Positions 35,271 to 47,700 of a stretch of 60,000 nucleotides of DNA are shown here, one piece after another (the stretch's first letter is position 1; every line of letters begins with the position of its first letter). The stretch spans positions 14,854,922 through 14,914,921 of the forward strand of contig NC_092678.1 in NCBI RefSeq assembly GCF_964355755.1, in the 5' to 3' direction. Position numbers and translations under genes: made by a program. Below the pieces are notes generated by a model. The model was not told where the DNA came from and searched no databases. It saw only the letters and a program-made list of their open reading frames with translations. This stretch comes from Antedon mediterranea (Eukaryota; Echinodermata; Crinoidea; Comatulida; Antedonidae).

Positions 35271-36500
35271 AATCAGCCATTTTTTTAAAATTATTTATTC
35301 TAACAAACAATTGATGCAAATATCAACTTACTGTCAAACTAGCCACACGATCATTACAGTTCTCTATCCTCAGTATGAGATATGAATATGTAGTAGATAA
35401 TGACATTATGCTAACCTTCCGATAATCAGTGCAAAAACGATACGATTTATCTTGTGTTGGAAGTTATACGAATACACATGGGGAATTCCAAGCACTGTAA
35501 CTAGGCTCTATGATATCATTTCTAATCATACCGTCACTCGTCACTCGTCACACGAACCGCACAGCTGTTCCAGAAATATGAATTAAGTGCAGCGCCCCCA
35601 ACGTTTCATAGCGTTTTATGGAGTAGCGATTCCGAAAACATATTGTATACAAACCACACGAGGAACCCGGAAGCAATCAAGCATAAAACGACTGTTTTTT
35701 AATAGCAAATAAAAACAAATAAAGACCGCAAAAGTCAGAAAAATAATGAATATTCATTAGAACAACCCTGGATGAAGGTGAAAAACATGTTGTCGTCGTT
35801 TTATCACGTGGATTTTAAGAGGTAATGTAATTGAAAATTGTACACCCAACGCCAGTTTTTTTCTCAAGTGATACCTTTAAAAAGTAGGTATAAATGTTGT
35901 TTTCCATATCAGTTTAAAAATATTTTTTTCTGTTGAATTCTTTGATTTAGTTGAATACTTTAGTTATCCTTGAATGTTTTAACAAGGATCGTATTCATAT
36001 AGCCTGGCTGGATTTTTTCCTATGCTAGCTTATAATAGGCTATGCCCAGGCCCCCTTGCGTGGTTAAAACCAGCTGTGTAAGACTAATGGCTGTTTATTT
36101 TTAACACGTAAACATGTATATTCGGAGGGCCTGAGTGACAGTTGACCTGTTATAAAGCTGATTAATTACTTGTTCCTGGTCCTAATTAAAAATTAGGCCT
36201 AGTCTAGGCCTAAGCTTTTTTAATAATCATTCATATTGGGAGAGGAGTACAGAGTAGGCCAGGCTACAGGCCTAGCTAGGCCTATATTATATATAGGCTA
36301 GGCTACATCATCAGCAGGTTAAAGGCTAGCAGCCTACCTAGCATGTCTTAGTCAAAGATCTGTAATATATTAATAGAAAGAAGCTATAGAGTACTGTGAC
36401 ATTAGATATTTAATCATAAATGCATATTTCTTTCATATTTGCATTGTATTATATATGCAATCACAATCTAAATCAGTAAATAACATCAATTTCCGTTATC

Positions 36501-38226
36501 CCCATGTTGTGACACATGCAATGTTATTGAGAATGATAAACATATGTTAGTAGAGTGCATAACAGTAAAATGTTTATGGAGAGAGATAAACGAAATAATT
36601 AGAGCAGTAAGCATACATATTCCTGTTTTTTCTTTCAAAAGACTTTTATTTGAAACTGACAATAATTACGTAAATAAATTATACACTTTAGGAGCATTTT
36701 GTATTTATAAAGTAAAGATATTAAGTTTATTGGAAAAAGAAAAAAAAAAGCAATCTCCTACAAATGTTTAAATCTGAAAAAAAGATAAGAAATATGTAAA
36801 TCTGCAGGTATACTGTATATGCTCAACCAGATTAAGGAAGAAAATATGTAAATGAGATACCATGAATGATGAATCTATTATGTTTTTTTTTTTTTTTTTG
36901 TTTTTTTTTTTTTTCTACTATACTGTATATTTTGTAAATACAAAATGTGAAAAGCTTTTTATAGATTGATGATAAAAAAAATGATGAAGGATAAGAAGGT
37001 TTAGGTTTAAGTGGTGAAGTGTTTTCATCAAAGCTTTCATATTATATGTATATACCGTATATATGTAATTTGCACATTCTTACTGCATGTGGAATTTTGA
37101 AATGATAAAATGGTTAAAAAGAAAAAAAAAAATTTCAATTTTTTTTAATGGATCATTAAACACAAATGTTGTTAAATGATAATGTATGTATAAAAAAATA
37201 ATAGAATAAATAATAAGTAAAAAAAAATAATTGAATGAACCCACATAGGAAAAAAAAAGTTAAATGAAACTTTGATGGGTTATACTGTAGATGCAAAAAA
37301 GGATAATCTGTTGGAAATAAATTTTGTAAACATTTAAAGATAAAAAAAAATCAATGTTAAAGGATGAGGAAAATATAATGTTAACAGTAAAAAGTTAGTA
37401 AGTAATTAGTATAACTGAGAATATGCATTGTTTAAATGAAAATATGTTTGCATAGATAAATCCAAAGAAAAAAAAATGGGACAAACCCATGGGATGGATT
37501 TATTAAACATAAACGTATTATAATTGTATGAAATAAATATGCATGTAGATGAAAAAAAAACCAGAAACAACTATGTAAGAAAAAATAAGCTTTGTTAATG
37601 AAAATGTGTTATAGATAATATGTATAAAAAGAGGAAACTATGTAATCAATGTGGTTAAATGATAATGTATGTATAAACAAAATAATATATGGAAATATTT
37701 TTTTTTTTTTAAAGAAAATAAGTAAAAAAAAAAAGTGGAATGAATCCACATAAGAGAAGAAAGTAAAAAAGTTAAATGAAAATTTAAGAAGTTATAGATG
37801 CAAAAAAAGATCTGCTGGTTTTGTAAACATTAAAGAACAAAAATATTAATATTAATGTTAAAGGATGAGAACAATATTATGTTAACAGTAAACATTTAGT
37901 AAGTAATGAGTATAACAGAGAATATGCATTGTTAAATGAAAATGTGGTAGATGAAAAAAATCAAAAACAACTATGTAAGAAAAAAAATAAGCCTGTTAAT
38001 GAAAATGTGTTACAGATAATATGTTTAAAAAGAGGAAGCTATGTAATCAATGTGATAATATGTAAACAAATGAATAAAACTCTTTAAATAAGTATATGTA
38101 TACAGATGATTAAACAAACATTGTAAATATAATGATATGTATAGTGTATAGTGAAAAATATATGTAAAGAGAACAGTGGTATGGAAATAAAAGTGGGATG
38201 AACCCACATAAGATAAAAAAAAAAAA
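36501..38226 (+). mobile_element. 5'-truncated Tx1/L1-like LINE with long 3' UTR
   Basis: Flanked by the 13-bp duplication AATTTCCGTTATC (36488-36500 and 38227-38239). The adjoining A-run marks the 3' end. Only the C-terminus of ORF2 remains (36501 to about 36771): CCDTCNVIENDKHMLVEC, the C-x2-C-x8-H-x4-C knuckle at the end of L1/Tx1 ORF2. The 3' UTR is about 1.4 kb and contains two diverged tandem copies of a block near 480 bp (starting near 37170 and 37652). Confidence 0.82.
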
Positions 38227-38434
38227 AATTTCCGTTATCAATCAATAATATATATAAACCAAATTAAAATAAAATAACTTCCAAAAAATTAAATTCAATT
38301 ACAATTCATATACCATTTGTTAAATATTTACAAAATCATTGTTCTAGCAATAACACAAACAAATACTACCATTCATACAGTATACTGTACATAATAATAT
38401 GCAATACTGTAACAATTAACTGAGAAATAGCAAA

Positions 38435-39272
38435 CTATTCCTCAACTTTTCTGCACTTAGTTACCGGCCTAGTTACTTCATGCTGGATCTCAGGTGAAAT
38501 AAACGTCAGATGTGACTTCATGATTTCCCACAAAACTTTTTCCATGGTACTGCTGTCGAGGAATTTATTTATACCTCGTCCATTTTTTTACATAGAGGTC
38601 CAGTTTCAAATCTCTTGGTTCATAGTAGTTCGCTAAATAAAATATATAAAAGAAATATGGCATTCATTTTTATAGTATTGCATGTTTTAGACATAATTTT
38701 AAAGGTGTATAATGTAGGACTGACTAAATCTTTGACCTCTTGTTCTTTTAGATTTATTCTGTGGCCAGTCTCTGCAATCTTACTATGCTGTTTTGTCACA
38801 AGTGACACTGAGAGTTCATTTCTTAAATGCTCAAGATTCTCTTCTAAAGACTGGATTTTAATCATTGTACTTTGTAGCATGTCGATGTGCTACAGCTTCT
38901 GATTTTCTCTTTCTTCTAGATGATCACCTGAGATTAAACAATATTGGTCAACCAAATAAATGTCAATCTGCATCAAAAATGAGCATCAAAATTATTAAAT
39001 TTTAAAAATGTTAACTATTTCTTGTAGCAGATAATGATAATATATGGATAATTCATAGGAAAATAAGTTCCAGCCAAAGGTTTGCTTTATTATGCATAAA
39101 ATAGGATAAACAATTTTGAAATTCCATGCTCAAAGGGACAATGTATATTTAAAGGGCAACTTGACCAATTAAGTTATTATGTAATGTAGATGTAAAGATG
39201 AAACAACATTTGAATTTACCAGTCAAGATGTCAGCATCCTGTCGCATGTTGAATATTATAACATATTGACAC
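38435..39272 (-). pseudogene. Captured coiled-coil gene fragment (copy 2)
   Basis: The same exons as in copy 1. The coiled-coil exon (from about 38920 down to 38730) carries a stop near its start. The last exon has a small deletion that breaks the frame after the KKMDEV stretch. It does, however, preserve a longer C-terminal end, VTRPVTKCRKVEE followed by TAG at 38435-38437, where copy 1 has an earlier TGA. Comparing the two copies shows that the ancestral element carried open exons. Confidence 0.55.
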
Positions 39273-40573
39273 CTGGAAAAATAGTTGATTGAGGAAATAT
39301 TTAATAAGGAAAAGAGGTATATTTATAAATTACTGTAACAATTGTTTGTTTCGACAGTTATTTTATACTAACATTGTTCTTTAATATGAAGTACAAACAC
39401 ACATTTCATTGTTTGGAATGTGTATTAAACTTTCTAAAGAGGTGGTTATGATTATTTACCTACCCTGTTTAATTCAATGTCTACCAGGTATGGTCTAACA
39501 ACGCTGTGCGATATTGTTTTGCTTCTTTTTTTTCACTGCCATTGTCTACAAAAGACTTGTAGGCCTTGAGATATCTACAGGCTTGAGGAATATTGTTGGT
39601 TCTGATGTCATCTTGATTACAAAAACAATAGATGCAACTGTACTTTCCTTTAAAAATAAATCAATTTTTAAATCTACAGTACTTCAGTTTTGTGTCCAAA
39701 CAAATCCAAACAAGAGAGCTAATAGCCAAAATATTAAACCATTATTATGCTGTAAAAATGTATTATTATTAAGGCCTAGCCTAGGCTGCAACTGTCACTC
39801 AGTCACACCAGCTAGCCTAAAAATGCACCAGGAAAGCAATAATTATTATTATAAACACATGCCATTAATTATTTGGTAACAGTTATAATGATTACATTTA
39901 AGATTAGGGTAATTAAAGGTTTAACTATTACGAATTTTCTATGTTTCGGCCTAGCTTCATTCTAGGCCCACATTACTGTCACGGTCATCGCGCGCGTCAA
40001 CGCACTTTCTAAGCCTATCGCCAAACCATTTTCTCGCCGATAACAATAACAATGTATAAAAGGGTTGCAAAATATGCGAGTTTTACTAAAAATTGAACCA
40101 GGCTATATTGACAAAACTAGTATTATTTTGTTTATATAATAATGTTGGACTATATTCTAGTTCGTTCTTTTTCTAAAAAAAATGTATTATGTACAAAAAA
40201 AAGTAAAGAATACAATGATATTTTCTACTTACGATTGTTTACTATTTCATTACACAGTTTATCTCAACTTCCCGGTTTATGTGCGGGAGAGTATTTCATT
40301 AAAATGGACAATATCGTCGTTTATTTATTAATTTATAGTAAAGAAACAATAAAATATTTATTTTTTAATTGAACATACACTTTTTTTAATCGTTTAGTTT
40401 TGTATAAAATGTTTTTACTACATAAAAACTCACGATAGCGAAATCTAATTTAGCGTTCGCGAAATAATGGTTTGTAAACAAAAATTATATGTCCGCGTGA
40501 CTCGGGGGAGCCTCGTCTGCTAACACTGAGGGCGCTTGATTTTTTCTGATATCTTAACACTAGTTGAAACAGC

Positions 40574-40970
40574 GGCGAATCGTCATTTAGGCGGAACATT
40601 TTCTTTTTTTATATTTTGAAAGTATTTATGCTAAAGAACAATTGATGCAAATATAAATTGCGTATCTTATTTCATTAATTAATTATTTTAATTATAATTT
40701 GGCGAATATTGTATGATATTATAATTATTCGTCACACGAACAGTCTTATATCGATTCGTTACTTCATGGGAGGAAAACGCGCATCGCGCACTGTTTACGC
40801 GCCTCAATAAACGGCGAATATTGCTGCTAACAAGTGATCTTGTTGGATTATTGTGTATCTGGAACAATCCATTATATGATGGCTAATGTTCAGTCGCCCG
40901 ATGTTAGAGTGAGCATAGTTTATAGATTTTTGAACCGTAATTTACCAAGTAAAAACTGATTGATGTGGTT
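40574..40970. other. unassigned AT-rich DNA
   Basis: No gene recognised. The stretch ACAATTGATGCAAATAT near 40640 and CGTCACACGAAC near 40733 resemble sequences just left of the second TIR-element copy (near 35305 and 35545). This may be part of an older repeat into which that copy was inserted. Confidence 0.4.
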
Positions 40971-41010
40971 ATTACCTCCGCCAAGGAGATTATTATGTTC
41001 ACCCCTATAA

Positions 41011-41045
<35 letters not shown>

Positions 41046-42480
41046 AGGGTGTGTGTATGCGTGTTTGTTTGTTTGTCATCACTCTAGCGCTCACAATTTT
41101 GATTCGAATGACTCCAAAATCCGGACCACGGTGCCAATTCTGGACCACTTTTAAAAATTATTTTCAGACCTGCTAGTGTTAAAAGATAGGACAGAATTAT
41201 CAAAAGCCGGTGAGCAGTCTTAAATTAACAAGTAAATTTAAATTGCATTTTCTCGGGAACTACTTGTCCAAAAAACTTCATTTTTGTACAAGAGGCAAGA
41301 GTTATAATTTTTGATTTATAATTTTAAAACTGAATTAGATTTAATGCACAGGATTTTTAATGCGAATAGTTTAAAAAACCTATTTATTTTCAAATTCACC
41401 CGTGTGTTTTTCGCGTTGCTGTTCTATTGTTCGGTTTGTGTGTGTGTTTGTCATCGCTCTATCGCTCACAATGGTAAATACACATAGGAATCTTTCTTCA
41501 AATTTTAGTCAGTTGTGTATGGCTCGGTGGTCTGTGCTAGTGTCTACAGCATTTAAGTTACCGAGATCGAGTCTCACCTTGGGAAATGAAACGAAATCAG
41601 ATTTTTTTTTATTATTCGTATTGTTTGTTCAAGTATATTTCTTTGTATATAAATTATATGGCTGATTTATAATTAAATCTAGAAAAATTATGTCTCTATT
41701 TTCATGTTACATGGGAGGTTTATGACATATACTGAACTTTGATCGGGTTAAAATCGGTCAACGTCAAGTGTGTTTAGGAGGCCAATTTTGATTTGGCCAA
41801 GTATCGCGCTAGCGCGAAGGCTAGTTTGTTTGTTTGTTTGTTTGTCATCACTCTAGCGCTCACAGTTTTCATTCGAATGACTCCAAATTACTACCATACA
41901 TGTTACTTGGTGCAAGGACAACACTGTCCAATTTAGGTTAAAATCTGGACCACGGTCCCAATTCTGGACCACTTTTAAAAATTATGTTCAGACCTGCTAG
42001 CTATAGTGTTAAAAGATAGGACAGAATTATCAAAAGCCGGTGAGCAGTCTTAAATTAATAAGTAAACTAAAATTGCATTTTCTCGAGAACTACTTGTCCA
42101 AAAAACTTCATTTTAGTACAAGAGGCAAGAGTTATAATTTGTTATTTGTAATTTTAAAACATAATTTGATTTAATGCACGTTTTTTTATGCGAGTAGTTT
42201 AAAAAACCTATTTCTTTTCAAATTCACTCGTTTGATTTTCGCGTTGCTGTTCTATTGTTAGTCAACTGAAGCTATTGCTAATTGAAAGGCTTGTTACATA
42301 ACCATTACACCAAACTCGCATATACATGCTTGTAATGAAATTAGCCTAAATCACAAACAGCATTAAGACACACACAAATAATTATATATATATATATATA
42401 TATTTTTTACCGGAGAAATCTTATGTAGGAGAATTTTACAGTAGGCGGAGGTATGCACTCTCGGAGTGGCTTTCTAGTAT
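40971..42480. repeat. Inverted-end interspersed repeat with internal direct duplication
   Basis: The segment opens TTACCTCCGCCAAGGAG and closes AGGCGGAGGTATGC...GAGTGGCTTTCTAGTA, giving short inverted ends (ACCTCCGCC / GGCGGAGGT). Inside, a 350-440 bp block occurs twice (about 41067-41440 and 41822-42260). The block starts with GTTTGTTTGTTTGTCATCAC and TCTAGCGCTCAC and ends TTCGCGTTGCTGTTCTATTG. A GT microsatellite lies at 41014-41042 and a TA microsatellite near 42385. Non-autonomous and without coding capacity. Repeats with these ends are familiar from marine invertebrate genomes. Confidence 0.65.
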
Positions 42481-43364
42481 TTAATGTATTATTTTGTTTA
42501 CCTTGAAATATAAGAAATAAATGTTATTATGAATGAATGGATGTTTAATTATAAACGTGACTTTTTACTGTGAAATACATTACTTTGTGATTAGGCCTAT
42601 TATTTTGCTTCGTTGATATTGTAGTTAACAGAACAGATATTCTGTTTTTGTAAAATTAAAATTAAAAAAACAAAAAAAAAACAAATCAATAGACACAAAA
42701 TTACATTTTAATTACTGTAGGCCTAATAACCATATTATAACATCGCCGCTTATATTTCAATGTGTTTCATTCTGTTTTGTTGTTTTTGTTTTATTTATTT
42801 ATCGTTATCTTTCTGAAACGTGTTAATATACAATGTATTTATTACCCATCGACTATGTTTGACTGCCAAAACAAATAATAAAAATGAAACAATATCTATA
42901 TATAGAGTTTATTATGTTAAGTTCATCATATTACAAGGAACTATAACATAAACACACCTTGTTTTGTCTCTTCTCTTACTTGCTATAAATATTTACTTTA
43001 AACCAATTTATAAGGAAACGCTGTAACCACTAAAACACGTGATAGCGTTGGTTCAATATCCTTACGCGAAAATGATACTTTAATTTTATAAAAAATATAT
43101 TTCATCATATAAAAAATGTAAAACAAATCTAAAAACATATGCCTGAACTACAACAAAAAAACACAATTATTTGTGTAATAACTACTTTAAAATGATGCAA
43201 TATTAATAAAGAATCGTTTCCTTTGATTTAAGTAAAAGTGAATAATATCTATTTGTTTTTATGGAAAATTTAAATCAGTGATTGTTTTATTATTCTTTTG
43301 TATTTCAAAAAAAGAAACATCAATTATTTGTAGGTATATTTTTGTTTGTTTTGTTTTCCACTAT
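42481..43364. other. unassigned AT-rich DNA
   Basis: No coding signal or recognisable repeat is seen on either strand, apart from short A- and T-runs. Confidence 0.5.
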
Positions 43365-43440
43365 TTCTCTTTAATTTCGAGCGCATAGAGACAATGTTCA
43401 TCTGCGCTATATAAATCTATCTATGTATTATTATTATTTT
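43365..43440 (+). repeat. L2/CR1-type 3' tail
   Basis: GAGCGCATAGAGACAATG...TGCGCTATATAAATC followed by TTATTATTATT has the structure of the short 3' end of L2/CR1-like LINEs and of SINEs that borrow it: a GCGC-containing stem, the TATATAAAT tract and a trinucleotide tail. No ORF2 precedes it, so it is a severely truncated copy or a SINE. Confidence 0.5.
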
Positions 43441-43836
43441 AAATTGGAGACGTTTAATAACAATTATCATCAAAACGTCAAATTAATAATTTTATAGAAA
43501 CACTAATTTTCTAAACCATTGAGGTAGAATTATTTCTAAACTTTCTTAGGCCTACTAAAAGTGAGGGATTACATGTTTTGTGCTAGTATATATTCATTTA
43601 TTACAACTATATCTTGCTTCTCCAGATTGGCACGCGTCGCAATTTGTATTTTTTTTTGTCCGAATCGTCCAGCAACAGCAGCTGCAAGTTTTCAAAAAAT
43701 TCCATGCAAACGATACAGCTGACGTGCGTATGTAGGTTTTTGGAGAGATGATTGCTGACTATTCCGCGTCGTATTCAAACATGTTTGCAACATTGAAGTG
43801 TGTCATGTATTAAAGCATTATGTTATTTTATTATAG

Positions 43837-43869
43837 ACGAACCAAAATAGATTTTGCAGAATCGATGAG
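43837..43869 (+). other. Possible isolated 33-bp exon
   Basis: The segment lies between a good acceptor (TTATTTTATTATAG) and a strong donor (GAG|GTAAGTAA) and encodes TNQNRFCRIDE, phase 0 at both ends. That matches the phase left open by the ankyrin exons. It could be a further exon of that gene, or a chance pair of splice signals. Confidence 0.25.
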
Positions 43870-43924
43870 GTAAGTAATATTACATATTCACTTTCTTGAA
43901 ACAATTATGTCGCGAAGAACACCA

Positions 43925-44600
43925 CCACCACCATGTAAATGAAATATACACCATGTTATATATAACAAGATACATGTAAATGAAATAATATCATACTGCA
44001 ATATGTTATAAAATAACATTATTCATGTAAATAATATAACACCATTATATTGAACAAGATACATGTCAATGAAATAATATCATACTACATTATGTTATAA
44101 TAACATTATTCATGTAAATAATATAACACCATGTTATATTGAACAAGATACATGTAAATGAAATAATATCATACTGCAGTATGTTATAAAATAACATTAT
44201 TCATGTAAACAATATAACACCATGTTATATTGAACAAGATACATGTCAATGAAATAATATCATAATACATTATGTTATAATAACATGATTCATGTAAATG
44301 ATATAACACCATGTTATATATAACACGATACATGTCAATGATATCATACTACATTATGTTATAATAACATGATGATTCATGTAAATGATATAGCACCATG
44401 TTATATATAACAAGATACATGTAAATGAAATGATATCATACTACATTATTTTATAACATGATTCATGTAAATGATATAACACCATGTTGTAAATGAAATA
44501 TACATCATACTACATTATGTAATGATATAAGATGAATCCTGTAAATGAAATATACACCAGGCCTATGTTATATATTACAAGATGCATGTAAATTACACAT
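43925..44600. repeat. AT-rich minisatellite, about 89-bp period
   Basis: At least seven tandem units of about 89 bp carry AAGATACATGTAAATGAAAT, then AATATCATACTACATTATG, TTATAATAACATTATTC and ATATAACACCATGTTATAT. The units become shorter and more diverged toward the right. The array ends about 150 bp before the start exon of the LDL-receptor-like gene. Confidence 0.9.
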
Positions 44601-44750
44601 TGTATAATAATTTGGCAGATTACCACTGGCGCAGTAAATGTTATATGTATTTCCGCATATAAATATCAGGAAATAGTCGTACTGTAGTTCATTGTTGGAC
44701 ACTGCATGTAAGATTTACCTCCTTCGTGGATATAGTGATAGGCCTACATA

Positions 44751-47700
44751 ATGAAAAACGCAAAACAACTGGTATTTCTATTTGTATGCATTTCACATTG
44801 CACAGGTAAGACAGTTTCTTATTCTATTATTCGTTGCATATGCGATATTTAATTCGTATCTCCTCTTTATTTATTTTTTTGGGAATGGTATGGTAACATG
44901 TATAACGTATTTATTCGAATAAACGCCTCGCTTTGAATAGATGCCCCACAGAAAACGTCTCCCGGCCTTCCCACATATAACATCTTTGGGAATAAACTCC
45001 CCCTCCCTCACTTTGAATAACCCTCCCCTCCCCTCCCCTTAAATAAATTCCCCCATTCAGATAATCGCTCCACGGGCGTTTATTTATTTCCTCGAATAAA
45101 CGCCCAGCCACATGCACATATACATAATGATTATTTGTAGTAGAATTCATTGATTGGCATGATCTACAATTTACCAAACATTTTTATTTGATTATATCAT
45201 TTCTTTATATTAATTATTGTGTAATTTTTGATAGCCAGTGGTGAGGGATATTTATTTGATTATACATTATTACACACACACAAAAAAAAGAAATTTTGAG
45301 CAATTAAACGCCATGTGACGTTTTTTCGAATAAATACTGTAATCTAATATATTTCTACTAGTTAAATACAAAATAATTACAACACAATTAATATAAGGAA
45401 GTGACAAAATACCATAAACAATGTTGATAAACGGTAGCCTACATCATGGAAGTCAATGAATTATATTACTAATACAAACGCGTTACAGTACAGAATTGTG
45501 TGTACATGCACGTGGAAAAGAAATAATCGACAAACATTTTTCTTAATAATTCATATTTTAAAAATGATTTGAATGCTATAAGGTATAATTGTGTCATTAT
45601 TTTTCTTTAGATAGTTCATTCAATTAAAAGTGTTTGTTTTACAGGTGACATTATGTTTGTGGCCAATAACTATGATCCTCCTGGCATTTACATATCAGAT
45701 TTAAGTTCCAGTGACAGCGAGTTAAGATTTACTGCAGCAATGCAGAATGTTAAATTAAACACACCCTACGATGTTGAATATGATTTTACCACATCGACAT
45801 TATACTGGTCTGACAGGAGAGAGAAAACTATTGAACGTTATTCATTTGTCACGAACCAACATGAAGTTTTTTTGTCATCAATAGGTAAGTAAAACAAATA
45901 TTAGTATCATTTTTATTTCTTCTGTTTCTTTATTATGAATAATAATTGAGTTGTCATTTAATAGTTGAAATTTGGTTGTCTTTTGTCCGAATAATGTAGG
46001 CCTACTTTTAATAATTGTTTCCTTTTTAAGCTTCTTAAATTTTATTCATTCATAATGCCTTCGGCCTAAATAATAATAAAGGTAACAGATAGAATAAGTA
46101 CGCACGTACACAATCAGTTAAACAAAATCCTAAACATTGTTTTTTTTTAATAATCAGTATCCGTTTTGGTGCATACTAAGGCCAGGTCGTGTCGTTGGAA
46201 TGTGTATAGTCTAAGTTGTAACACTTTGTGCATAGTTTTAGAGAATAAGCACAAACAATAATTAAATCCGCCTGATTTTTATAAACAGTTTATCTAAACA
46301 ATAAGATCGAGTAATGCTTTCTGAATCAATTACAATAAATGCGAGGGTATCCCAATATTCCAAATTTACATCAGCGATTATACCATTATAGAGCCTACAG
46401 CAGTTTATATAATTCCTACCATAAATCGTAGTCCAGCTCCTACAATTCAAAACTGTGTTTAGAATAATATTAGCAAAAAGTTAATAAATTTGCACATATG
46501 GCGTTTCATACGTATAATACTTTAGGTCACATTTTTCAGAAAAAACCCAAAACGTCGACTGGTGAACTAACATAATAAAAGACAATTCCTACATACTTGA
46601 GGCAAGTCTACATAAATCGTTTACTTCCACATTACCTATCCCGCTTTCACAAAAAAAAAGCTCTTTTTTTGTTTCGTGTAGTGTTCTGTGCATCGTGAAT
46701 TACTTATACATGTATTGTAATTAAACGGGATGCGACGATCTGAATAATAAACATTTAAGCGTGTCTCTAAAACCGACATATCCTAAAAATAACTTAGGTC
46801 AAAACTGTTTCAATCTGCACATGATATTACTCTATCAAAAAATAATGTGATATGAAATAGTATGGAGCGTGCGCACCCAGCGCTATATACGGGATCTACC
46901 TCTGCCAAATAATGTATATGGTATTGTTATTCTATAGACCTACTGTTCGTAAGGTATTTTTCAAATGTTCATACCCTCAAACAATACAATAAAGGTTATA
47001 TATTTATGAATTTATATTGAATATAGGTCTTATGAACGTTTATATGATATGTATATGTGGCATACATTATTTTTAGCTTTTTGATTCTTTTACGTTTAAT
47101 TGTTTTACAGCATTTTGGAATGCTATTAAGTATTTTGTTGATTTTTTTCGACTTAAAATGTGAATATACACCACATTTACTCCCCATAGGGTAATCTGGA
47201 AATGCCTGTGGTTTACTATTTGTTTATAGGATTAACCATTTTATAATATTTTGGTCATATGTATCTGTTTCAGCCATCAATCAATTAGCTTTAATTCCTG
47301 TTTTAGTAATTAAGTGTATTTTCTTTCTTTTGATAATGATTACAACTTAATGTAAATGGTCAAAAAGACCATTCGCAGTCAGAGCCTTAAGTGAGCAACT
47401 TCAATAAAGCAATTTCAAACACTTCTATATTTGGTACCTGTGTTTGAGTATTTTGTGTTTTGCACGTTGTATAATAGTAAAGGTTACATATACATGTTAT
47501 AGATTATGGATATTATAATCCATATTATTACATTATACATGACCCTTGTATGCGATTTGAGAGGTTGAGCATTAACATTGAGAAAACTAGACATAATAAT
47601 AATATTATTAATAACAGTCTGTTCTTATATATCGCATATAAGTAGGCTCTCAATACGCTTCACATCAAAAATAAAAGCAGGAAATGTTAAATTAATGAAA

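Larger units (their letters stand above)
35560..40573. mobile_element. Second copy of the gene-carrying TIR element, with a LINE inserted
   Basis: It begins CACAGCTGTTCCAGAAATATG like copy 1 and stays collinear at high identity through the TAGGCCTA tract, the coiled-coil exons and the ACTAGTTGAAACAGC end. The right terminus reads AACAGCGGCG, not AACAGCTGTG, so the last bases are lost and no flanking duplication is clear. A 1.7 kb LINE with its own 13-bp duplication sits at 36501-38226. It lacks the internal tandem duplication of copy 1. Confidence 0.85.

Noticed and set aside
41014-41042. GT microsatellite as a regulatory Z-DNA site
   Set aside because: It is an ordinary microsatellite inside an interspersed repeat, with no gene nearby.
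41402-41665. Plus-strand open frame of 87 codons in the interspersed repeat
   Set aside because: It lies partly in repeat DNA with a GT-rich bias. The equivalent frame is not kept in the second internal block.
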